A stretch of DNA of 64,000 nucleotides from Prevotella sp. (GCA_017458225.1 JAFTFX010000002.1:1-64000); one strand, 5' to 3'. Positions 17,684-25,906 are shown, counted from the stretch's first letter. A program made the numbers and translations. Notes: generated by a model not told the origin, from the letters alone.

Positions 17684-19722
17684 AACTTAGGAATGATTTC
17701 CAAACCGATGGCAAAATTGCGGCCCGGCATGGGGTAGTTGGCTATCACGTCGTACTGCTGGTCCAGCAGATTGTTCACTTCGGCCGTGGCGCGCAGCGTG
17801 CAGTGCTTCAGGCTGAAGCGGTAGCTGGCCGAGAGGTCGCTGGTGTACCACGGTTGCATGTAGTTGTAGGCATCGTTCACCTGGGCATTCCAGCGCTCGC
17901 CGGTGTACATGAAGCTGTAGTTCACGGCGAGGCGCTTCCAGTCGAGCCCCACGATGAGCGAGCCGGAGTGATGGGGAATGTAGGGAATCTGGTGGCGGTA
18001 GAAAGGCCGCGAAGGGTCGGTCACGTCGATGGCACGCTGGTAGGTGTACTGGGCGCGGAGGGTTGCGACGATGTCGCGGCATACCGAACCAGAAACCGAG
18101 CCCACCACGTCGAGACCGCGGATGTCTACCTCGCCCAGGTTCAGCATGGTCCAGCGGAACTGCTGCCCCTTGGGGTAGGCAATGATTTTATCCTTCACCT
18201 TATTATAATATATATCGGCCTGCAGAGAGACATGGGTGCCAGCCTTAGCGGAATTTCCAGATTTACCGGGAGCCCCCAGATGTTTGCTTAGCTGCAGCCC
18301 CACATCGAACTGCGTGGCGCGCTCGGGCTTCAAGGCGGCATTGCCCAGGTCGGTGTAGTAAAGGTCGTTGAAAGTGGGCATACGGTAGCTCTGCTTCACG
18401 TATGCCCGTAGCGACAGCCACTTGCCCTTGAAGGGATAGATGTTGGCAAACAGTGCGGGCGTCAGCTGGCTGTCAGTCTTTCGTTGGTTGTTTGTCTTGG
18501 TATGATCGTTCGCATAGCTGCCCACCACAGAGGCCTGCACCTTCAGATGACGGTAGTCGACGGCGGTGGCCAAGGAGAGCATGTGGGTCCAGCGAGTGGG
18601 ATAGGCAAAGTTGTAGGTGCTAGCGTTCAGCTTGTTCCAGCGCAGGTCGTAGCTGAGCGAGGCACTCCAGCCGGGGCGCAACTCTACGACATTGGCCGTG
18701 GAGAGGTAGAATTCCTGCTGGCGATAGGTGTTGTCGACGGGCAGCACCGTGGTGTCGCGGTTCTCGTAGTGGGTCTGGTAGAAAGCATACTTGGCCAGCC
18801 AGCGCGTGCTGAAGCGGTCGCCAAACGACTTCTGCCACGAGGCCTGCCAGAATGTATTCAGGTCTTGCTGGCGCTCGCCGCGGCTCCACACGTTGTTGAC
18901 GATGGCTCCCGGTATGCCGCGTGCCGAATTGTAGAGGTAGCCCTTCAGCTGCCACTGGCCTTGCTCCAAAATGCCGTGCAGGTTCAGCTCCACGCGCTCG
19001 GCATGGATATCGCCGTTCTGTCGGGTGGCGGTGGTATCCCAGGCCACGGTGCCGTCCAGGTTCTTGCGGCGATAGCGGAACTTATACTTGCCACTGGCCG
19101 TCATCACCTCGGCATTGGTGCTCAGACTGACATCGCTGCCCAGCCGCTGCTCCCAAAGCACCGACGAGCGCAACAGATCGCTGGCACCATACTTCACCCG
19201 TGCCTTCAGGTTCGTGCTGTGGCCCACCTCGAAGCGAGGCATCTTGGTGCGCATATAGACCGACGAGGCCGAAGCAAAGTCGCTGGCTGCCTGGAAGATG
19301 GCACTTTTCTGTCCGTTGTAGAGGGTCACCTCCTCAATATTGTCGAGCGAGAACTGGCCGAGGTCTATCTGTCCGTTCTGGGCATTGCCGAGCACGATGC
19401 CGTCGTAGCTGACGGCCAGGTGGTTGGTGCCCATGGAGCGCACGTCGACGGTCTTCACGCCGCCCACGCCGCCATAGTCCTTCAGCTGCACACCCGAGAA
19501 ATAGCGCATGGCATCGGCCACGCTGAGTGCCGACAGCCGCTGCAGCTCGTCGCCCTTCAGCTGCTGCGAGGGAATCACCTCGCGAAACACCAGCTTCGAC
19601 GTAATCACCACCTCCTGCACATGCTGCAGGGAATCGCTGCGCCATGCCTGTCCGGTACGTTGCGGCATTGCCGCAACACACACCACCAAGCATAAAACCA
19701 CCAAAAGCAAGCGTTTCGCCAT
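17680..19722 (-). CDS. btuB: TonB-dependent vitamin B12 receptor BtuB
   Basis: A 680-residue outer-membrane receptor. The start at 19722 gives a signal peptide (MAKRLLLVVLCLVVCVAAMPQ); the longer open frame reads back into the riboswitch. The plug domain shows VQEVVITSKLVF (TonB-box area), ADAMRYFSGVQLKDYGGVGG and VDVRSMGTNHLAVSYDG, followed by the beta-barrel with YKQSYRMPTF-like and LKPERATQFDVGLQ strands and a terminal strand ending in aromatic and hydrophobic residues (NFAIGLEIIPKL). Assignment to B12 comes from the cobalamin riboswitch 73 nt upstream and from the BtuG-like, BtuF-like and BtuC-like genes downstream. Confidence 0.92.
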   Translation of the reverse strand: MAKRLLLVVLCLVVCVAAMPQRTGQAWRSDSLQHVQEVVITSKLVFREVIPSQQLKGDELQRLSALSVADAMRYFSGVQLKDYGGVGGVKTVDVRSMGTNHLAVSYDGIVLGNAQNGQIDLGQFSLDNIEEVTLYNGQKSAIFQAASDFASASSVYMRTKMPRFEVGHSTNLKARVKYGASDLLRSSVLWEQRLGSDVSLSTNAEVMTASGKYKFRYRRKNLDGTVAWDTTATRQNGDIHAERVELNLHGILEQGQWQLKGYLYNSARGIPGAIVNNVWSRGERQQDLNTFWQASWQKSFGDRFSTRWLAKYAFYQTHYENRDTTVLPVDNTYRQQEFYLSTANVVELRPGWSASLSYDLRWNKLNASTYNFAYPTRWTHMLSLATAVDYRHLKVQASVVGSYANDHTKTNNQRKTDSQLTPALFANIYPFKGKWLSLRAYVKQSYRMPTFNDLYYTDLGNAALKPERATQFDVGLQLSKHLGAPGKSGNSAKAGTHVSLQADIYYNKVKDKIIAYPKGQQFRWTMLNLGEVDIRGLDVVGSVSGSVCRDIVATLRAQYTYQRAIDVTDPSRPFYRHQIPYIPHHSGSLIVGLDWKRLAVNYSFMYTGERWNAQVNDAYNYMQPWYTSDLSASYRFSLKHCTLRATAEVNNLLDQQYDVIANYPMPGRNFAIGLEIIPKL

Positions 19723-19794
19723 GCCTCTTCGCGTCTCTTTTTTTAGTTTTCTTCTCACACGCCCTAACCCAAGAGGTACGCCTGAGACTCTCCG

Positions 19795-19953
19795 CCGTGG
19801 CAGGTCTTCTGACTTTGTTGCCCAGTGCAAGCGTCTTCCCGAGAAATGCTCAGTGACTCTTAGTGCTTGCACCGTGTGAAGGACAACTCACAGCTGCCGG
19901 ACAGTCGGGGACTCACACCCCGTTCCCTATTAATCGTTCCATCAGAACCACGG
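19795..19953 (-). promoter_or_regulatory. Cobalamin (adenosylcobalamin) riboswitch
   Basis: On the minus strand the segment contains the hallmark order of this riboswitch: CCGTGG (5' side of P1, 19948-19953), TTAATAGGGAA, GGTGTGAGTCCCCGACTGTCC, GGCAGCTGTGAG, GTGCAAGCACTAAGAGTCACTG, CGGGAAGACG, and GTCAGAAGACCTGCCACGG closing P1 at 19795-19800. The core AAGTCAGAAGACCTGCC (here with GTCAGAAGACC) is close to the consensus. It lies between the promoter at 19963-19994 and btuB, so B12 should switch off the whole operon down to the permease. Confidence 0.95.
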
Positions 19954-19962
19954 TTTCGGGTG

Positions 19963-19994
19963 CAAAATTATATATAAAATATGTAATGACAAAA
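19963..19994 (-). promoter_or_regulatory. Promoter of the B12 uptake operon
   Basis: On the minus strand TTTTG (19990-19994) and TAATTTTG (19963-19970) are separated by exactly 19 nt, the ideal Bacteroidetes -33/-7 layout. Transcription would start close to 19956, right at the first stem of the riboswitch. Confidence 0.75.
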
Positions 19995-20025
19995 TAAAAG
20001 CGAAAATAATATATTATTTTCCAAG

Positions 20026-20129
20026 TTTTTTCGTAACTTTGGCTTCGCCGATGTTACTTGCACTCGGAAATGAAAAGAAAAGCGAGCTTTTTTTTGCATT
20101 TCTCTCGTTTTTTCGTAATTTTGCGACGA
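20026..20129. repeat. Dispersed ~100-bp promoter-bearing repeat, copy A
   Basis: The stretch with TAACTTTGGCTTCGCCGA, then TTACTTGCACTCGGAAATG, AAAAGAAAAGCGAGC and ATTTCTCTCGTTTTT recurs at 45690-45791 in the same orientation with only a few changes. Both copies end in a TAnnTTTG box a short distance before a plus-strand gene (aroQ here, pdxK there). The element holds no ORF; GGCTTCGCC can form a small hairpin. Confidence 0.85.
20092..20123 (+). promoter_or_regulatory. Promoter of aroQ
   Basis: TTTTG (20092-20096) and TAATTTTG (20116-20123) are 19 nt apart, and lie 30 nt ahead of the aroQ start. Both boxes belong to the right end of the repeat element. Confidence 0.7.
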
Positions 20130-20153
20130 AATAGATAAATTTCCTGATAAGAA

Positions 20154-20603
20154 ATGAAAATCCTGATTGTAAACGGACCTAACCTGAACCTGTTAGGTCA
20201 GCGCGAACCGGGCATCTACGGGCAGTCGTCGTTCAGCGACTATCTGCAACAGTTGCGCGCACGCTATCCCCAGGTGGAGATAGACTACTACCAGAGCAAC
20301 ATCGAGGGCGAACTGATCGACAAGCTGCAACAGGAGGGCTTCTTGGCGCAGCCTGTTGCCGACGGCATCGTGCTGAATGCCGGGGCCTACACCCATACCA
20401 GCATTGCCCTGCACGACTGCATCCGCTCGCTGAAGTCGCCGGTTGTCGAGGTGCACATCTCGAATGTTCACCAGCGCGAGGAGTTCCGCCATCACAGTTA
20501 CCTGTCGGCCGTCTGTCAGGGTGTCATCTGCGGCTTCGGTCTCGATTCGTACCGACTGGCTATTGAGGCTATAGAAAGACTCTCCTCCGCCCCCTCCCTG
20601 TGA
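20154..20603 (+). CDS. aroQ: 3-dehydroquinate dehydratase, type II
   Basis: The enzyme dehydrates 3-dehydroquinate to 3-dehydroshikimate in the shikimate pathway. At 149 residues it has the normal type II length. The N-terminal GPNLNLLGQREPGIYG contains the catalytic Tyr22; Asn75 and His81 lie in NAGAYTHTS, and His101 in VEVHISN. The C-terminal end (ERLSSAPSL) and the stop codon are encoded by a GC-rich palindrome (20591-20611), so the last few residues are probably repeat-derived. No other shikimate gene is in the window. Confidence 0.97.
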   Translation: MKILIVNGPNLNLLGQREPGIYGQSSFSDYLQQLRARYPQVEIDYYQSNIEGELIDKLQQEGFLAQPVADGIVLNAGAYTHTSIALHDCIRSLKSPVVEVHISNVHQREEFRHHSYLSAVCQGVICGFGLDSYRLAIEAIERLSSAPSL

Positions 20604-20698
20604 GGGAGGGGAGTATAAAGACTGTACTCTTTGGATGAATAAAAGCGTGAGCATATCAGGTGGAAAGACTGCCTACGCCCCTCCCTCACAGGTAGGGG
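20591..20698. repeat. Two inverted copies of a 21-bp GC-rich palindrome
   Basis: CCCCTCCCT-GTG-AGGGAGGGG (20591-20611) carries the aroQ stop in its loop. CCCCTCCCT-CAC-AGGTAGGGG (20678-20698) is its reverse complement with one changed base and lies in the coding sequence of the next gene, 66 nt on. Either can form a strong hairpin; the first may also attenuate or end aroQ transcription although no T tract follows. Confidence 0.85.
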
Positions 20699-21324
20699 TA
20701 GAGTCGGACTACATCCTCCACCACATAGACCCCGAGCCCGACTATCTGTACCGGCTCTACAGGGCAACGAACATCCACATGCTCCACGGGCGCATGGCCA
20801 GCGGTCATCTGCAGGGACGACTGCTGAAGATGCTGGTGCGGATGATTCGCCCCAAGAACATTCTGGAGGTGGGCACCTTCAGCGGCTACTCGGCCATCAG
20901 CATGGCTGAGGGACTGGAGGAGGGCGGACGACTCTATACTTTCGAGATCAACGACGAGCAGGAAGAGTTCACTCGTCCGTGGATAGAAGGCTCCAGCGTG
21001 GCCGACAAGATTGAGTTCATCATTGGCGATGCCATCACCGAGGCTCCCCGTCTGGGCATCACGTTCGACATGGCCTTCATCGACGGCAACAAGCGCACCT
21101 ACCGCGAGTGCTACGAAATGGTGCTCTCAGTGTTGTGCCCGGGCGGTTTCATCCTGGCCGATAACACGCTGTGGGATGGTCATGTGACCGATCCAGCCTA
21201 CAGTCGTGACCAGCAGACGCAGGGCATCGTGAACTTCAACGACTACGTGGCAGCCGACCCGCGTGTGGAGAAAGTCATCCTGCCCCTGCGCGATGGCCTG
21301 ACCCTTATCAGAAAAACTGACTAA
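20635..21324 (+). CDS. SAM-dependent O-methyltransferase (caffeoyl-CoA OMT-like)
   Basis: A 229-residue class I methyltransferase of the family containing YrrM and catechol/caffeoyl-CoA O-methyltransferases. The SAM site shows EVGTFSGYSAISMAEGL, FEINDEQEEF and FIDGNKRTY, and the divalent-metal residues are the Asp of DNTLWDGHV and nearby Asp/Asn. The natural substrate is unknown in Bacteroidetes. The family normally begins close to SDYILHHIDPEPDYLYRL; here about 24 residues precede it, and part of that stretch (YAPPSQVG) is encoded by the GC palindrome at 20678-20698, so the N-terminus looks rebuilt by a repeat insertion. Confidence 0.85.
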   Translation: MNKSVSISGGKTAYAPPSQVGVESDYILHHIDPEPDYLYRLYRATNIHMLHGRMASGHLQGRLLKMLVRMIRPKNILEVGTFSGYSAISMAEGLEEGGRLYTFEINDEQEEFTRPWIEGSSVADKIEFIIGDAITEAPRLGITFDMAFIDGNKRTYRECYEMVLSVLCPGGFILADNTLWDGHVTDPAYSRDQQTQGIVNFNDYVAADPRVEKVILPLRDGLTLIRKTD

Positions 21325-21365
21325 CCCTTATCAGAAAGCGGCCTAACCCTTATCAAAAAAGACTG
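21301..21365. repeat. 22/23-nt tandem repeat copied from the end of the methyltransferase gene
   Basis: The last codons of the methyltransferase with its stop (ACCCTTATCAGAAA, then ACTGACTA) are followed by two more, diverged copies (21324-21345 and 21346-21365), the last reaching to within 6 nt of the kinase start. The duplications therefore lie outside the coding region. Confidence 0.85.
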
Positions 21366-21370
21366 AGCAA

Positions 21371-23479
21371 ATGAAAAAACATATCATCTTCCTCCTTACG
21401 CTCTGTGCCGTTCTGGCCATTGCCTATTCGCTTGTGCCCATCGGCAGCTATTTCACCGCACTGAGTGCAAGTTGCTCCGGCGTTGAGGTGGACGATGTGT
21501 TGCCCGAACAATACCGCAAGGGCGAGGAACTACTGAAAGACGGTGAGTGTCAGCAGGCACGCCGGCTGATCAGTGACGGTATGGCGCAGGCTAAGGACAG
21601 CGACGAATACTACCGCTATGTGGCCCTCCAGGCGAAATACTTTTTCTCCCTGATGCAGTGCGACTCGTTTATGCAGTGCAACAGGCAGATAGAGAACTAC
21701 CTGCAGCGCCAGACGGGCAAGCCCACCCTGCAACAGCAGCTGCTGGCCTTGGAGTGCCAGATGCAGCATGGTGTCTACGAAGGCAAGATGGTGGGGCGCA
21801 TGGACTCAGCCCTGGCCTACAACCTGAAAGCCCTTGAGATGAGCAAGCAGCTGCCCCGTCAGTTCTATGACTACCGCTTGCTCATTCTCAACAACATTGC
21901 CGATGCCTACAAACAGGCAGGCAAGTACGACCAGAGCGTACGCTACTTCCGCAAGGCGCTGGAGCTGGGCGACTCTGCCGGCATGAGCACTGCCACGCGC
22001 GTCACCCTGACCATCGGCATTGCCTCGGCATACGCCGCCATGGGCAGTTTCGAACAGAGCAACGACTGGTGGGAGCAGGCTGCCGCCATGAAAGACCAGA
22101 TGCAGCCGGCCGAGCGCTTCAGCTATCTGAACAACCGCGGCAACGACTACTACTTGCAGCAGCAGTACACGAAAAGTCTGGAGTGCTTTCTGGAACTCGA
22201 CTCCATCATGGCCGGCGATCCCAACATGCTGTGGGAGCGCATGTTCGAACGGGCCAACCTGAGCGATGTCTACATCAAACTGGGACAGCCAGAGCGCGCC
22301 CTTCCGCTGCTGGACGAGACGGAGCCCTTCTTCACCGAGCAGAACCAGCAGATACCCCTGTACTATCTGACCACCCAGCGCATTGAACTGGCCGTCATCG
22401 GCGGACGGCTGAGCGAGGCATTGCAGATAGTAAACGACCACCCCACGCCCTCGTGGATGATACCCGAACAGAAACTGTTGCGCCAGAAGGCGCTGCTGCA
22501 GCTCTACGAGAAGAACGGTGACTGGCAGCACTACAGCACCACGCTGCAGGCCTACACCCTGTTGCGCGACAGCATAGCCAGCGACTATACGAAGATGCGC
22601 TTCTCAGAGGCGCTGATGCACTACGAGCACGAGAAGAAGATGCTGGAACAGCAGCGCGTCATCGAAGAGAAAGAGCTGTCGTTCCGATGGGCCGTGGCCA
22701 TGCTGTTGGCCTCGGTCGTGGTCATCGTTCTGCTGCTGGTCATCATCGCCATGAAGCAGCGTGAGCGCAAACTGCGCGAGGCCGAGATGCGCAACAGCAT
22801 TGCCGGCCTGCGCATGGAGACTGTGCGCAACCGCATCACCCCTCACTTCATCAGCAATGCCCTGTCGTCGGAAATTCTGGCCCAGATGGAGGGCCGCCAA
22901 ACCGACCTCAGTTCGCTGGTGCAACTGCTGCATCGCGGCATCGAGCTGACCGATATCGAGCAGTCTACGCTCAGCGAGGAGCTGGAGTTCATTCGCTTCT
23001 ATTGCAACATTGAGAGCCGTTCGGTGGGCGACGACTTCCGCCTTGATATCGAGATGGCCCCTGATGTTGATGCCGATCGCGTCAGCCTGCCCTCGATGGC
23101 CGTACAGATTCTGGTGGAGAACGCCATCAAGCACGGTCTGAAAGCCAAAGGCCCCAAGCCAGGCAAGACGCGCCGCGTGCTGGTGCGTGCCACCCGGCAG
23201 CAGCAGGCCACGCTGGTCGAAGTCATCGACAACGGCATAGGTCTGCAGGGCAACAAGCGCAAGGAGCGCACCGGACTGCGCGTCATGCGGCAGACCATGC
23301 GCCTGCTGAACGAGCAGCACGAGCGAACAGCCGCTGCCGCACAGCGCCAACAGCTGATGGACTACAGTCTGGAGGACTACTCGCATGCCGACGGCGATAC
23401 GGGCTGCCGCGCATGGCTGCTGCTGCCCGACCACTTCGACTATACGCTGAAAAAGCTTGAAAAGAATGGGGGGGGGTAA
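21371..23479 (+). CDS. TPR-containing sensor histidine kinase (LytS/PF06580 type)
   Basis: A 702-residue membrane kinase. An N-terminal hydrophobic segment (about 5-30) exports a sensor made of TPR repeats (about 40-400, such as NIADAYKQAGKYDQSVRYFRKALELGD). A transmembrane helix at about 439-461 leads to a short coiled coil and the His_kinase domain with the phosphoacceptor His492 in RITPHFISNAL. The ATP-binding domain has VQILVENAIKHGLK and VIDNGIGLQGN. The box reads TPHFISNAL where most family members have QPHFLFNAL. The gene ends in nine consecutive G (23469-23477) directly before TAA. The LytTR regulator 59 nt downstream is the obvious partner. The stimulus is unknown. Confidence 0.9.
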   Translation: MKKHIIFLLTLCAVLAIAYSLVPIGSYFTALSASCSGVEVDDVLPEQYRKGEELLKDGECQQARRLISDGMAQAKDSDEYYRYVALQAKYFFSLMQCDSFMQCNRQIENYLQRQTGKPTLQQQLLALECQMQHGVYEGKMVGRMDSALAYNLKALEMSKQLPRQFYDYRLLILNNIADAYKQAGKYDQSVRYFRKALELGDSAGMSTATRVTLTIGIASAYAAMGSFEQSNDWWEQAAAMKDQMQPAERFSYLNNRGNDYYLQQQYTKSLECFLELDSIMAGDPNMLWERMFERANLSDVYIKLGQPERALPLLDETEPFFTEQNQQIPLYYLTTQRIELAVIGGRLSEALQIVNDHPTPSWMIPEQKLLRQKALLQLYEKNGDWQHYSTTLQAYTLLRDSIASDYTKMRFSEALMHYEHEKKMLEQQRVIEEKELSFRWAVAMLLASVVVIVLLLVIIAMKQRERKLREAEMRNSIAGLRMETVRNRITPHFISNALSSEILAQMEGRQTDLSSLVQLLHRGIELTDIEQSTLSEELEFIRFYCNIESRSVGDDFRLDIEMAPDVDADRVSLPSMAVQILVENAIKHGLKAKGPKPGKTRRVLVRATRQQQATLVEVIDNGIGLQGNKRKERTGLRVMRQTMRLLNEQHERTAAAAQRQQLMDYSLEDYSHADGDTGCRAWLLLPDHFDYTLKKLEKNGGG

Positions 23480-23537
23480 CATATACGCTGATCTGTAAAT
23501 GACACATGGTGGAATGACAAACGAAACATGAAGGAAC

Positions 23538-24299
23538 ATGGTAGATAATAGACTGGTGAGAGCCTATATCGTCGACGACGACATCACAGCGTCGGCGTTG
23601 CTCAGAAAACTGTTGGAAGACTACTCCGTTGAACTGCTGGGCATGGCGACCGATGCCAACGACCGCACGCTCGACGACATTGTTGAACTGGAGCCCGACT
23701 TGCTGTTCCTCGACGTGGAGATGCCCTCCATGTCGGGACTGGAGTTCAGCCGGAAGCTGCGCCCGTTGGTGAAGCCCGACATGAAGGTGGTGTTCTATTC
23801 GGGCTACGACAAATATCTGCTGGAGGCCCTGCGCCAACAGGCCTTCGACTACATGCTGAAGCCGGCCAGCCGACAGGAACTGGCCAAGATCATGACGCGC
23901 TACTATGAAAACAAGCTGAGCAACATTCAGCAGGCTATGCCCCGTGCCGAGGTGACCGAGTTGCCGCAGGTCATGGTGGTGAACGCTACGAACGAGCACA
24001 CCGTGCTGAACTTCAGTGAGATAGCCTATTTCCGCTTCGACAGCGAACGGCGCATCTGGGAGGTCGTCACCAGCGAAGGTCGGAAGCACCAGCTGCGCCA
24101 TCGCACCACGGCCGACATCATTCTGGCCTACTCAAGTTTGTTTGTGCAGATTCACAAGGGCTACATTGTCAACGTGCGCCACATCAGCAAAGTGTCTGAC
24201 AGCCAGTGCTTCCTGAGGCCGCCCTTGGACCACGTCAACGAACTGCACGTCAGTAAGAACTATCGCCACAACCTCATGGCTACCTTTTATAATATATAA
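23538..24299 (+). CDS. LytTR-family response regulator
   Basis: A 253-residue two-component regulator. The receiver domain has the acidic pocket VDDD, phosphoacceptor Asp59 in LLFLDVEMPSMSG and the conserved Lys108 in DYMLKPAS. From about residue 145 a LytTR DNA-binding domain follows, with ISEIAYFRFDSERR-like and HKGYIVNVRHISKV segments and a C-terminal VSKNYRHNLMATF. It is cotranscribed with the TPR kinase upstream. Targets are not visible, though the kinase-regulator pair with no third gene suggests action elsewhere in the genome. Confidence 0.93.
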   Translation: MVDNRLVRAYIVDDDITASALLRKLLEDYSVELLGMATDANDRTLDDIVELEPDLLFLDVEMPSMSGLEFSRKLRPLVKPDMKVVFYSGYDKYLLEALRQQAFDYMLKPASRQELAKIMTRYYENKLSNIQQAMPRAEVTELPQVMVVNATNEHTVLNFSEIAYFRFDSERRIWEVVTSEGRKHQLRHRTTADIILAYSSLFVQIHKGYIVNVRHISKVSDSQCFLRPPLDHVNELHVSKNYRHNLMATFYNI

Positions 24300-24349
24300 C
24301 TCAATAACACCGTACAGATATAATATAAACTCAATAACACCATACAGAC
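24289..24349. repeat. ~30-nt tandem duplication between the regulator and the MIP18 gene
   Basis: Two copies of a 30/31-nt unit (ATAATATA, then ACTCAATAACACC, then TACAGA) fill the gap. The first copy includes the last codons and stop of the response regulator, so the gene end was duplicated downstream, as also seen after the methyltransferase. Confidence 0.88.
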
Positions 24350-24676
24350 ATGACACAACAAGAAAAGACGCAAATAGAAGAGCACATCGTCGATGTGCTG
24401 AAGACGGTCTACGACCCTGAAATACCCGTCGACATCTACGAACTGGGCATGATCTACAAAATCGACGTGAAGGAAGACGGCGAGGATGCCACCGTCGACA
24501 TCGACATGACCTTCACGGCCCCCAACTGTCCTGCCGCCGACTTCATTCTTGAAGATGTGCGCACAAAGGTGGAAAGCGTGGAGGGCGTGAAGAGCGCCAA
24601 CATCAACCTGGTGTTCGAACCCGCCTGGGATCAGTCCATGATGAGTGAAGAAGCCCGATTGGAATTAGGCTTCTGA
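24350..24676 (+). CDS. MIP18/DUF59-family Fe-S assembly protein (SufT/PaaD-like)
   Basis: A 108-residue cytoplasmic protein of the MIP18 family, which helps to mature Fe-S proteins. The family core VYDPEIPVDIYELGMIY and the conserved Cys in FTAPNCPAADF are present, and the C-terminus AWDQSMMSEEARLELG is typical of Bacteroidetes members. These often sit in suf operons, but no suf gene is near. Its start directly follows the 30-nt duplication; the next gene, lpxH, begins 48 nt later. Confidence 0.9.
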   Translation: MTQQEKTQIEEHIVDVLKTVYDPEIPVDIYELGMIYKIDVKEDGEDATVDIDMTFTAPNCPAADFILEDVRTKVESVEGVKSANINLVFEPAWDQSMMSEEARLELGF

Positions 24677-24724
24677 CCTCTCTTCTCTCTCCATTCTCCT
24701 TTTTTAATCTTATCGACAAAAAGC

Positions 24725-25489
24725 ATGAAACCAATTTATTTCCTTTCCGATGCCCATCTTGGCTCGCTGGCCGTTCAGCATCGCCGCATGCAGGAACGCC
24801 GGCTGGTTCGTTTCCTCGACAGTATCAAGGAGAAGGCCGGTGCCGTCTATCTGCTGGGCGACATGTTCGACTTCTGGTACGAATACCGCTACGTGGTGCC
24901 GAAAGGCTTCACCCGTTTTCTGGGCAAGCTCAGCGAACTGACCGACCTGGGCGTAGAGGTGCACTACTTTACGGGCAATCACGACATCTGGGCCTATAGC
25001 TATCTGGCCGAGGAGTGTGGTGTCATTCTGCACAAGAAGCCCGAGACCACCGAGCTCTACGGAAAGGTGTTCTACCTTGCCCATGGCGACGGACTGGGCG
25101 ATCCGAACAAGAGTTTCAAGCTTATCAAGAGCATCTTCCACAACAAGACGTGCCAGGTGCTGTTCTCAGCGCTGCATCCCCGTTGGGGCATGTGGTTCGG
25201 ACTGCACTGGGCCAAGCACTCGCGGCTGAAGCGCCCCGACGGCGAAGAACCGCCCTACATGGGCGAGAACCGCGAACATCTGGTGCTCTACACGAAACAA
25301 TACATCCAGTATCACTCGAACGTGGACTTCTTCATCTACGGCCATCGGCATATCGAGGTCGACTTGCAGCTGACGAAGAAGTCGCGCATGATCATTCTGG
25401 GCGACTGGATTACGCACTTCAGCTATGTGGTATGGGACGGTGAACACCTGCTCATGTCGCAGTATATCGAGGGCGAGAGCAAACTTTAA
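24725..25489 (+). CDS. lpxH: UDP-2,3-diacylglucosamine diphosphatase (LpxH family)
   Basis: The enzyme cleaves UDP-2,3-diacylglucosamine to lipid X in lipid A synthesis at the inner membrane. The 254-residue protein has the calcineurin-like metal sites in order: FLSDAHLGS, LLGDMFDFWYEY, FTGNHDIW, AHGDGLGDPN and YGHRHIEVDLQ, plus GDWITHFSY near the end. The insertion with aromatic residues (HPRWGMWFGLHWAKHSR) is usual for Bacteroidetes members. Its stop is 1 nt from the stop of the converging VanZ-like gene. Confidence 0.9.
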   Translation: MKPIYFLSDAHLGSLAVQHRRMQERRLVRFLDSIKEKAGAVYLLGDMFDFWYEYRYVVPKGFTRFLGKLSELTDLGVEVHYFTGNHDIWAYSYLAEECGVILHKKPETTELYGKVFYLAHGDGLGDPNKSFKLIKSIFHNKTCQVLFSALHPRWGMWFGLHWAKHSRLKRPDGEEPPYMGENREHLVLYTKQYIQYHSNVDFFIYGHRHIEVDLQLTKKSRMIILGDWITHFSYVVWDGEHLLMSQYIEGESKL

Positions 25490-25490
25490 A

Positions 25491-25886
25491 CTACCGTTTT
25501 TTGAGATTCCACGCCATCAGCAGGCCAATGATGCCTCCCAATGTGCAGCCTGTGGTATTTGCCGCGAAGTCGAGCCATTCGCCGGCACGGTTCACGGTGC
25601 AGTAGGCCTGCACCAGTTCGATGCAGCCGCTCATCAGCACTGGGGCCAGCCATGCCCATACGAATAGCTTCCATCTGTTGAGCTGTTCGTGGCAGTGCAG
25701 ATATTCCCACCAGATCACCGAGCACGTGCCGCCATACATCAAGAAGTGGGTCCACTTGTCCAGGAAGGCCACATTCTCCAGTTCGGGCACTTCGGGTGGC
25801 ATGAACCAAATGCATAAATACCAAACAAGAGCGATGCAAATCAGCGAAAAACGGTATTTTCTTACAAAAACGAACGTTTTTTTCAT
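25491..25886 (-). CDS. VanZ-like membrane protein
   Basis: A 131-residue integral membrane protein with about four helices. The landmarks are LDKWTHFLMYGG and, later, the ELVQAYCTVNRAGEWLDFAANTTGCTLG-type region with conserved E-x-x-Q and D-x-x-x-N, which define the VanZ family. VanZ proteins modulate teicoplanin sensitivity in Gram-positives; the role in Bacteroidetes is unknown. The ATG at 25886 is preferred over an upstream frame start that would lie beyond the promoter box at 25907-25914. Confidence 0.8.
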   Translation of the reverse strand: MKKTFVFVRKYRFSLICIALVWYLCIWFMPPEVPELENVAFLDKWTHFLMYGGTCSVIWWEYLHCHEQLNRWKLFVWAWLAPVLMSGCIELVQAYCTVNRAGEWLDFAANTTGCTLGGIIGLLMAWNLKKR

Positions 25887-25906
25887 CTTTAGTTTGAATT
25901 TTGATG

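Noticed and set aside
19723..19872. Upstream start for BtuB
   Set aside because: It would read into the riboswitch and place the signal peptide 50 residues inside.
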